From: Dawidia cretensis
Lineage (GTDB): Bacteria; Bacteroidota; Bacteroidia; Cytophagales; Cyclobacteriaceae
Length of the DNA stretch: 64,000 nucleotides
NCBI RefSeq assembly: GCF_018598175.1
Contig: NZ_JAHESE010000018.1
Location: forward strand, 62,001-126,000
Direction of reading: 5' to 3'
Positions 23,777-30,555 of this stretch are shown in pieces (position 1 is the stretch's first letter; every line of letters starts with the position of its first letter). The notes beneath the pieces were generated by a model. That model searched no databases. It saw only the letters and a list, made by a program, of their open reading frames with translations, and was not told the origin of the DNA. A program made the position numbers and the translations under genes.

Positions 23777-26182
23777 TCATTCTGACCGGAGCGATTGCAC
23801 TGGGTTAACGTTGGCCACGGCGTAGGATTTGTAGCCTACCGTTACCATTGCCACGACAGTGACCAGCAACGAGGCTATGAAAAAAATCCCCCAGGGTACG
23901 TCGATCCTATACGCATAGCCCGACAGCCACCGCGCCGTGGAAAACCACGCCAGCGGAAAGGCTATCAGCACTGCTGCACCGAGTAGTTTCACATAATAGG
24001 AAAGCATCAACACAATCACCTGGTTGGTAGAGCTGCCCAGAACCTTGCGAATAGAAACTTCGCGTTTACGTTGTTCTGTCTGAAAAGATGCTAACCCGAA
24101 CAGTCCCAAACATGCTACCCCCACGGCCAATAAAGAAAAGGCGGTCGATACTTTGATAAGATTAGCTTCGGAGGCATAACTATTGCTGAGTGCGTGGTCC
24201 AAAAAGAAATATTCAAACGGACGCCCGGGCAGAAATTTTTGCCACAGGGCTTCCAGCGTCGAGAGTGACTGTTGCAGGGTCCCGGGCTTGATGCGCACGG
24301 CCATGTATTTGAGGTTAAGATTAAACGCCGCGGGCGAGTTGTTTAACTGAATCACAAGCGGCGCCACCGGCTGTTGTTTCGAGGTAAAATTAAAATCTTT
24401 TACAACGCCAATGATCTGTGCCCGGAAGTCGCCCACCTGGCAAAAGCGGCCAATCGCTTCTTCGGGCGTCCACTTAAAACCTTTGACCAGCGTCTCATTC
24501 ACCACCACCGATACGGTATCGTCGGCGCGATTGTCGAGGTTGTAGTCCCGCCCTGCCAGCAGGGGAATTTGAAAAGTCCTGGTAAAGTCATGCCGGATCT
24601 TGAGGCGTGGGAAGAGCTGCGCTTTTTCCATGCCTTCGAAGGTATAACTTCCGCCCTGGTGTTTGGCGCCTACAATTTCTTCTACCGCCGTAACGGATTC
24701 GATAGACGACTGTTGCAGTGCTTCTTCCACCATGGTTCTATAGTATGGTGCGATCGGCGTTCGGATAACCGGTATCATTACGATATTATCTTTCGTAAAT
24801 CCGAGCGACCCACTACTCAAAAAGTTGACCTGCTTCACCGCTACACCGGTAACGATGATCAATACGATGGAGATCATAAATTGGAACGTGACCAGAATTT
24901 CCCGGAGTGATATCCCCTTCCCCATCGCCTTACCGGCTTTCAATGCTTTCGCCGGTTGAAACGAGCTCAGGATCAGTGCGGGGTATACCGATGAAAGCCA
25001 GGCAACGATCAACCCCGCCCAAAATAATCCACCCAGAAGCCACGGATCCAGGATATCAAAGGCCAGGCTCTTTCCGGTAAATCGGTTGAAGTACGGTAAG
25101 GCCAGCACCAGTAACATGACGGAAAAGATAACAGCCATCACACCAATTATGGCGGATTCAATCATGAACTGCCCGATGAGCTGGGCTCTCGACGCACCAA
25201 TCGTTTTGCGCAGACTTACTTCCCTGGCCCGCCGCACCGATTGCGCGGTGGAAAGATTCATGAAATTGATACAGGCTATCAGTAAAACAAATACGGCTAT
25301 GCCCGTGAGGATATAAATGTCTTCCGCGTTTCCATTGGCTTCTATCTCGAACTCGAGGTCTGATTTCAAATGAATGTCTGTCAACGCTTGTAAACGAAGG
25401 CTCACCTCGTCGCGGAAACTCTCGGGGAGGTGTTTTTTTACAAACTTGGGGAGGTGCGCTTCCAGGGATGCCGGTTGAACGTTGTCCTTTAACAACACAT
25501 ATGTCCAGCACGGATTCCAGTGCCAGCTCTGCGGATAATCGCCACCGTAAAAGCTCTTCAATGTTGAAAACGAAGCTAGAAAATCAGGATGCATGTGGGC
25601 ATTATCCGGCACATCCTGGAATACTCCGGTCACGATCAAATCCTCCTGGTTTTGAAAAAGTAAAAGTTTTCCCAGCGGCGGCTCCGCTCCAAAGTATCTC
25701 CGGGCGGTGGATGCTGAAATAATAACCGAATGAGAATTATTCAAGGCCGTGCTGCTGTTGCCCACAATCATGGTAAGATCGAAGACACGGCTGTAGGTGG
25801 AATCGGCAAAGAAAAAATTGCGCTCGTTAAAAACACGATCCGTGGGCTCATGGGCTACGGTCAGCATGGGCGATTGAAAATTATACACCCTCACCACTTC
25901 CTCGACCAGGTTGTCGTAGTCGATCTTCAACGCATCGGCCATGGGAAAGGGAATGCTGGCCGAACGCTCGCCGGCTCCGCCTTCTCCTTCAAAAAATTCA
26001 TTCACGCGATAGATCCGGTCCGCGTTCTGGTGAAACCGGTCGTAGCTCACTTCATGCCGGACGTACAGGTAAATCAACGCGCCGCAGGCAAGGCCGACCG
26101 CCAACCCCACCATATTGATAAGCGAGTAAAATTGCCGTTTACTGAAATTGCGCCAGGCGGCGGTTAGGTAGTTTTGTAGCAT
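23777..26182 (-). CDS. MacB/FtsX-type ABC permease
   Basis: An 801-residue permease, the third of its kind in the window and close in sequence to the one at 6943 (shared RSAS(I/Q)PFPMADAL, GERSAS, YFFLD, EQRKREVSIRKVLGSS). It starts MLQNYLTAAWRNFSKRQFYS with no prefix domain, followed by helix 1 (LINMVGLAVGLACGALIYLYV), a periplasmic MacB-like domain, FtsX helices with REVSLRKTIGASRAQ, and a second copy ending VNPVQSLRSE. No ATPase gene is adjacent. It is divergent from a LytS/LytT pair, which may regulate it, and a palindrome covers its presumed -7 region. Confidence 0.92.
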   Translation of the reverse strand: MLQNYLTAAWRNFSKRQFYSLINMVGLAVGLACGALIYLYVRHEVSYDRFHQNADRIYRVNEFFEGEGGAGERSASIPFPMADALKIDYDNLVEEVVRVYNFQSPMLTVAHEPTDRVFNERNFFFADSTYSRVFDLTMIVGNSSTALNNSHSVIISASTARRYFGAEPPLGKLLLFQNQEDLIVTGVFQDVPDNAHMHPDFLASFSTLKSFYGGDYPQSWHWNPCWTYVLLKDNVQPASLEAHLPKFVKKHLPESFRDEVSLRLQALTDIHLKSDLEFEIEANGNAEDIYILTGIAVFVLLIACINFMNLSTAQSVRRAREVSLRKTIGASRAQLIGQFMIESAIIGVMAVIFSVMLLVLALPYFNRFTGKSLAFDILDPWLLGGLFWAGLIVAWLSSVYPALILSSFQPAKALKAGKAMGKGISLREILVTFQFMISIVLIIVTGVAVKQVNFLSSGSLGFTKDNIVMIPVIRTPIAPYYRTMVEEALQQSSIESVTAVEEIVGAKHQGGSYTFEGMEKAQLFPRLKIRHDFTRTFQIPLLAGRDYNLDNRADDTVSVVVNETLVKGFKWTPEEAIGRFCQVGDFRAQIIGVVKDFNFTSKQQPVAPLVIQLNNSPAAFNLNLKYMAVRIKPGTLQQSLSTLEALWQKFLPGRPFEYFFLDHALSNSYASEANLIKVSTAFSLLAVGVACLGLFGLASFQTEQRKREVSIRKVLGSSTNQVIVLMLSYYVKLLGAAVLIAFPLAWFSTARWLSGYAYRIDVPWGIFFIASLLVTVVAMVTVGYKSYAVANVNPVQSLRSE

Positions 26183-26195
26183 CTATGTCGGAATG

Positions 26196-26214
26196 GTATA
26201 CTGCACAAGTATAC
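26196..26214. promoter_or_regulatory. Palindrome over the permease promoter
   Basis: GTATACT (26196-26202), GCACA, AGTATAC (26208-26214) is a perfect 7-base inverted repeat 14 bases upstream of the minus-strand permease start. Read on the minus strand it contains TATACTTG (26206-26213), one change from the TAnnTTTG element, so a protein bound here would block that promoter. Confidence 0.5.
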
Positions 26215-26284
26215 GCGGTCCACCCTACCGCTATTCCTGCCGGCGACGTTTACCCGGTAACGGCCCGGCCATGGGCATCAACCA

Positions 26285-26326
26285 TCGACGAATGGGTTAC
26301 CGCCGTCTGCCATCTTCATTCGTCGA
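26285..26326. repeat. 10-bp inverted repeat in the divergent region
   Basis: TCGACGAATG (26285-26294) and CATTCGTCGA (26317-26326) are perfect inverse copies separated by 22 bases, midway between the permease and the plus-strand kinase. It could be a regulator site or an mRNA hairpin; no T tract follows. Confidence 0.45.
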
Positions 26327-26406
26327 CGATTGCAACCTATTCGTCTTCTGTTGACCGGTATTTGTGGCCGATCCTGTGCCTGGTGCCATAAACCGATCGT
26401 AAACGC

Positions 26407-26414
26407 TATCTTTG
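26407..26414 (+). promoter_or_regulatory. -7 promoter element TATCTTTG of the kinase gene
   Basis: A perfect TAnnTTTG element ending 11 bases before the ATG at 26426. No TTG at the expected upstream position was seen. Confidence 0.5.
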
Positions 26415-26425
26415 GAATCTGATCT

Positions 26426-27493
26426 ATGCCTGACAGAATTCCCACTATAACAAACCGCATCGTGGTCCCCCGGATTGTATGGCACGGCCTTTTTTGGGTC
26501 GCCGTCCTGGTATACGGTCTTGTGGAAAACTGGACAGTTTCGGAAAACAAGTATGCCGTCCTGGAGGTGTACCTCACCAAGCTGCCGGTACAAATCCTGA
26601 TCGCCTATTTCATCACCTACTTTCTGCTTCCGCGATTTTTGATGCGGGGGAAATACATTCAGTTTATCGTCATCCTGCTCGTCTCTGCTTACATCGTATC
26701 GATCGGGAATTCGTATTACAGGGTGTTCTACGCCGAGCCGAAGTATCCTGCCTATTATAGAAGTCATACGGTGCACTCGGCGGCCATGTATCTTTCATTT
26801 TCGAAATTCCTGATGTACATCACGTCCTTCTATACACCGGCTGCCATCATGGGCCTGATCAAGCTCGTGCGAATACAACACAAAAAAGAACGACAACGCG
26901 AGGCGATCGAAAAGCAGATGCTGTTAGCCGAAATGACGTTCCTGAAGAACCAATTGAATCCACATTTTCTTTTTAACACGTTGAACAATCTGTATATGCT
27001 CACACTAAAGGCATCACCGCAGGCACCCGAGGTCGTCGCACGCCTATCCGAAACACTCGACTATATGCTATACCGGTGCAGTGACCATGCCGTGCCGGTG
27101 CTTGGTGAAGTTCAATTGATCGAAAACTACCTGGCCCTGGAAAAACTGCGGATAAACGACGACGTAAGCATACACTTTAAAGCGCCCACGAACCCTGGCA
27201 CTGCTACGGTCGCCCCGTTGATCATGCTTTCGCTTGTCGAAAATGCATTCAAGCACGGTGTGAACAGAAGCATCGGAAAGGCTACGATCAATATCGACCT
27301 GCAGGTGGTCGAATCGAAACTGATCTTTTCGGTGAGCAATACCAAGGTTCCTCTGGACGATAATACGCCTCCGGGCATTGGTTTAAAAAATATCCGCCGG
27401 CAGCTGGAGCTTATCTACCCCGGGAAACACACCTTATCGATCGACGATAACACAGACCAGTACACGGTTGCGCTACAGATCATATTGCACTAA
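26426..27493 (+). CDS. LytS/YehU-type sensor histidine kinase
   Basis: A 355-residue membrane kinase. Four hydrophobic helices cover residues 15-150 (VWHGLFWVAVLVYGLV, VQILIAYFITYFLLPRF, QFIVILLVSAYIVSI, FLMYITSFYTPAAIMGLI). A coiled linker (HKKERQREAIEKQMLLAEM) leads to the kinase core with FLKNQLNPHFLFNTLNNLY, whose His180 should be phosphorylated, and an ATPase domain with LSLVENAFKHG and PPGIGLKNIRRQLELIYP. The partner regulator starts 12 bases downstream. The divergent permease gene 243 bases away is a plausible target, as kinase and permease genes often adjoin in this group. Confidence 0.93.
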   Translation: MPDRIPTITNRIVVPRIVWHGLFWVAVLVYGLVENWTVSENKYAVLEVYLTKLPVQILIAYFITYFLLPRFLMRGKYIQFIVILLVSAYIVSIGNSYYRVFYAEPKYPAYYRSHTVHSAAMYLSFSKFLMYITSFYTPAAIMGLIKLVRIQHKKERQREAIEKQMLLAEMTFLKNQLNPHFLFNTLNNLYMLTLKASPQAPEVVARLSETLDYMLYRCSDHAVPVLGEVQLIENYLALEKLRINDDVSIHFKAPTNPGTATVAPLIMLSLVENAFKHGVNRSIGKATINIDLQVVESKLIFSVSNTKVPLDDNTPPGIGLKNIRRQLELIYPGKHTLSIDDNTDQYTVALQIILH

Positions 27494-27505
27494 AAACCGA
27501 GACCG

Positions 27506-28219
27506 ATGGATAAAGTAAAATGCCTGGTAGTCGATGATGAGCCTCTTGCCCGCGAGCTGGTAGAGAGTCATCTGGCCAAGCTTGACCAGTTCGAGCATAC
27601 GGCGTCGTGCAACAACGCGCCGGCGGCCTTTGGCATTCTCAACAGCCAGGACATCGACCTGATGTTTCTCGACATCCAGATGCCGATGATGACGGGACTC
27701 GACTTTATCCGGAATCTAAAGAGCCCTCCTAAAGTCATTATTACTTCCGCTTTCCGTCACTACGCCATTGAAGGGTTTGATCTTGACGTGATTGACTACC
27801 TGTTAAAACCTATTACCTTTGAGCGTTTCCTCAAGGCGGTTGAAAAGTATCTGCAACTGGCGCGGCCGGCGAAGGTCATCGACCGGGTGCCGGAAAAACC
27901 GACGTTGGATTTTATCTATTTGCGGTCGAATAAAAAGCACCATAAGGTGGATGTAGCGGAGATCCTGTATATCGAAAGTAACAAGGATTATATCACCGTG
28001 CACATGACGGGGCGCGAGCTTGTTGTGAAGCAGCCTATTTCGGAAGTGGAAGGGATGCTCGATGGGAAACGGTTTCTTCGGATACATCGCTCTTACCTGG
28101 TGAACGCTGATAAGATCACGGCTTTTACTGCCAGTGATGTTGAAATTAATGCGGTTGAATTACCGATTGGGACGAACTATAAGAAGGTTATTGCGGCGGC
28201 TTTAAACATTAAGGAATAA
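27506..28219 (+). CDS. LytTR-family response regulator
   Basis: A 237-residue regulator of the LytT class in an operon with the preceding kinase. The receiver domain has DDEP (10-13), phosphoacceptor D56 in FLDIQMP, ITSAFRHYA and LLKPITFERFL. The LytTR domain (about 140-237) begins FIYLRSNKKHHKVDVAEILY and shows FLRIHRSYLVNADKI and LPIGTNYK. It binds DNA as a dimer, usually at paired direct repeats; I did not find such repeats in the nearby divergent region with confidence. Confidence 0.93.
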   Translation: MDKVKCLVVDDEPLARELVESHLAKLDQFEHTASCNNAPAAFGILNSQDIDLMFLDIQMPMMTGLDFIRNLKSPPKVIITSAFRHYAIEGFDLDVIDYLLKPITFERFLKAVEKYLQLARPAKVIDRVPEKPTLDFIYLRSNKKHHKVDVAEILYIESNKDYITVHMTGRELVVKQPISEVEGMLDGKRFLRIHRSYLVNADKITAFTASDVEINAVELPIGTNYKKVIAAALNIKE

Positions 28220-28234
28220 CGGTAAAAAATGTCA

Positions 28235-28242
28235 TAGCTTTG
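28235..28242 (+). promoter_or_regulatory. -7 element TAGCTTTG touching the AraC start
   Basis: A perfect TAnnTTTG element ends three bases before the ATG at 28246. Transcription would begin at or next to the start codon, giving a leaderless or near-leaderless mRNA. Confidence 0.45.
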
Positions 28243-28245
28243 GGT

Positions 28246-29136
28246 ATGCAAGTAATCCAGGCCAATCCGGCGATACCGGTGCTTCCGCTGGAGCCGGATG
28301 AGATCACCGGCAACAAACAGTTCAGAGTGTATAACTACGAAGGCAACTTTCCCAACCCGGCGGAGTTTCTGATTCCTCATCGCAAGGATCATTACTTGCT
28401 TGTCTTTGTCAAACGTGGCACAGGCCGTCATTGGGTAGACATGACGCCGTATGTGCTCAAAAAGAATGCGTTGTATTTTTTACGCCCGGGCCAGATCATT
28501 GTCAAAGAGGAAGCAAAACAAGTGTGGAGTACGGGCGTAGCTTTTACTCCTGAATTCTTATCGTTGCAAAACGTTTCATTAAGCACGCTGCCCCTCATCC
28601 AAAATTATCATAACAGGCACGCGCTGCAACTTACGCCGGCCGATGCGGTCGTGGTAGAAGATACGTTGCAAAAGATCCGTACGGAGTATCTGCTGCCCGG
28701 TGAATGGCAACAGCGAATGCTGGCCGCACACCTTACGGTACTGCTTACCTATTTAAGCCGTCTGTATACCGAGCAATTTCAGGAAGACGATACCGTGACA
28801 ATCGACAAGCAACTATTCGCGCAGTTCCAGGCAAAGATCAATGAGCGCTTTCAACAGCTGCACGAAGTAAGCGATTATGCGTCGCTCCTGAATATTTCCG
28901 CCGGACATCTGAGCGAGGTAGTAAAGGGCCAGAGTGGTAAGCCGGCGATCAAACATATCCACGACCGCCTGGTGATGGAGGCGCGGCGCATGCTGGTGCA
29001 CACCAACCACCCGCTGAAAGAAATTGCCTTCGGCCTGGGCTTTTCAGACGCATCTTACTTCAATCGATTTTTTAAACGGGAAACCGGTGTGACACCCGCG
29101 GGCTACCGGACCAACATCCGGAAAATGTACCATTAA
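28246..29136 (+). CDS. AraC-family transcriptional regulator
   Basis: A 296-residue regulator with an N-terminal cupin-like domain (about 20-160: NKQFRVYNYEGNF, HRKDHYLLVFVKRGTGRHWVD, LYFLRPGQI) and a C-terminal AraC domain (about 190-296: VSDYASLLNISAGHLSEVVKG, HDRLVMEARRMLVHTNHPLKEIAFGLGFSDASYFNRFFKRE split over two helix-turn-helices, ending TPAGYR). The ATG at 28246 is preferred over a TTG two codons upstream, which lies in the -7 element. It precedes an SDR gene by 67 bases on the same strand and most likely controls it; AraC/SDR neighbours are frequent in Bacteroidota. Confidence 0.92.
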   Translation: MQVIQANPAIPVLPLEPDEITGNKQFRVYNYEGNFPNPAEFLIPHRKDHYLLVFVKRGTGRHWVDMTPYVLKKNALYFLRPGQIIVKEEAKQVWSTGVAFTPEFLSLQNVSLSTLPLIQNYHNRHALQLTPADAVVVEDTLQKIRTEYLLPGEWQQRMLAAHLTVLLTYLSRLYTEQFQEDDTVTIDKQLFAQFQAKINERFQQLHEVSDYASLLNISAGHLSEVVKGQSGKPAIKHIHDRLVMEARRMLVHTNHPLKEIAFGLGFSDASYFNRFFKRETGVTPAGYRTNIRKMYH

Positions 29137-29175
29137 CACCGACGAATGTGTCACTGCCGGGCTGATGGAGCCCTG

Positions 29176-29196
29176 TACTTTTGTACTGTTACAAAA
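29176..29196 (+). promoter_or_regulatory. Promoter with overlapping inverted repeat before SDR gene
   Basis: TACTTTTG (29176-29183) is a perfect TAnnTTTG. TTTTGT (29179-29184) and ACAAAA (29191-29196) form an inverted repeat overlapping it, eight bases from the ATG at 29204, so repression or activation at this site would decide SDR expression. Confidence 0.5.
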
Positions 29197-29203
29197 TCAA
29201 ATT

Positions 29204-29941
29204 ATGAAAACAGTACTGATAACAGGGGCAAACAAAAGCATTGGTTTCGAAACCGCCAGACAACTGCTCCAGCAAGGATATTATGTATACCTGGGCTGCC
29301 GCGATCTGCAGAAAGGTCAACAAGCCGTTGATCAGCTAAAATCCGAAGGGTTGCAGCACATAGAACCGATCATCATTGACGTCGATGCCCTGGACTCCAT
29401 TCAGGAAGCACGCAAAATATTGGGAACCAAAACGAAGTCATTGGATGTGCTGATCAACAATGCAGGCATCAGCGGCAGCTTTCCGCAAACGTCGCTGGAT
29501 ACAGATCCCAAGGTCTTTAGACAAGTCTTTGAGACCAACTTCTTTGGTGCGATTAACACCACCCAGGCATTCATTGACCTGCTACGGCAGTCACCGGAGC
29601 CTCGCATTGTGAATGTTACCTCAGGCCTTGGGTCATTGACGTTGCACAACGATCCAACCTGGAAATATTACCATGTAAAGGGTGCTGCTTATACGTCCTC
29701 CAAGGCCGCGCTCAATGCGTATACTATTGTATTGGCTTATGACCTGCGCGATACCGCCTTTAAAGTAAATGTGGTAGACCCGGGTTATACAGCTACGGAC
29801 TTTAACCATCACTCAGGTCCGGGCACTGTGCCGGATGCCGCTGCGCGCGTGGTAAAAGCAGCCACGTTTGGGCCAGACGGCCCAACGGGGCAATTCTTTA
29901 GCGATGACAATTCGCCGGAGACGGGGATTAGCCCTTGGTAA
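29204..29941 (+). CDS. Short-chain dehydrogenase/reductase (SDR)
   Basis: A 245-residue classical SDR. It has the cofactor motif TGANKSIGFE (residues 7-16), DVLINNAGISG, catalytic Ser in VNVTSGLGS, catalytic YTSSK (Tyr and Lys four apart) and PGYTATDF. The basic residue after the glycine motif is absent but R33 in GCRDL suggests NADP(H). The start at 29204 (MKTVLITGANK) follows a promoter element; the longer frame from 29165 would lie upstream of transcription. The closest well-known relatives are carbonyl reductase-like SDRs; the substrate is unknown. Confidence 0.92.
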   Translation: MKTVLITGANKSIGFETARQLLQQGYYVYLGCRDLQKGQQAVDQLKSEGLQHIEPIIIDVDALDSIQEARKILGTKTKSLDVLINNAGISGSFPQTSLDTDPKVFRQVFETNFFGAINTTQAFIDLLRQSPEPRIVNVTSGLGSLTLHNDPTWKYYHVKGAAYTSSKAALNAYTIVLAYDLRDTAFKVNVVDPGYTATDFNHHSGPGTVPDAAARVVKAATFGPDGPTGQFFSDDNSPETGISPW

Positions 29942-30041
29942 TACCGGTTTGGCCCTGTTTATTTTGACAATACCCTGGCACGGAATATATTTACTGCTGA
30001 TTTTCTCAGCGATCGCGCAAATGTGATTACAGCAGCATCTT

Positions 30042-30533
30042 ATGATAAGCAACTTACAAAAAGCCGTCGTTGACCTGTTCTATGGCGTTAACCGAGCAAA
30101 GAAAAATTATCAACGACTAAATCCTTCGGAGAAAGTACTTGCTGCCGACGGCGCAAAAGGAATTAAAACGCAAGGCGATAAAGCGATCGAGACGGGTGCA
30201 CAATGGATTGGGGCCAAAAGAGCCGTGGTGATGCTCACGGACCAAAGAATAAAATGCGGCGACTGGAATATTCCGTTGGATATGATCAAGACTGCGAATC
30301 TTTTGAAAATTGGTTCTCTATTCGGACAAGGGCAAATACTCAAGATCCAGACCAACGACAGTCAGTATTATCAATTCGGTATGCAATTCAATTCGGCATG
30401 GATAAACCAGGATGTTCTTCCCCTGGCGATGGAAGAAGCGAAATTGAAGGTATCCACTTTTAGCTGGATTGTAAGGGTGCTGGCAGTGGGATATATTGTT
30501 TATCGGTTGTTGGGAGCATTTGACATACTCTGA
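30042..30533 (+). CDS. Hypothetical protein with PH-like domain and C-terminal helix
   Basis: A 163-residue protein I do not recognise. After a helical N-terminus, residues 55-125 (QWIGAKRAVVMLTDQRIKCGDWNIPLDMI, broken here as WIGAKRAVVMLTDQRI and WNIPLDMI, then GQILKIQTNDSQYYQFGMQF) have the alternating pattern of a bacterial PH/GRAM-like domain. A single hydrophobic helix (SWIVRVLAVGYIVYRLLGAF) ends the protein and probably anchors it in the inner membrane with the domain in the cytoplasm. It stands alone between an SDR gene and a convergent protease gene. The fold call is by eye. Confidence 0.65.
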   Translation: MISNLQKAVVDLFYGVNRAKKNYQRLNPSEKVLAADGAKGIKTQGDKAIETGAQWIGAKRAVVMLTDQRIKCGDWNIPLDMIKTANLLKIGSLFGQGQILKIQTNDSQYYQFGMQFNSAWINQDVLPLAMEEAKLKVSTFSWIVRVLAVGYIVYRLLGAFDIL

Positions 30534-30555
30534 TTTTTTGTGTCCGTGCCGCGTA

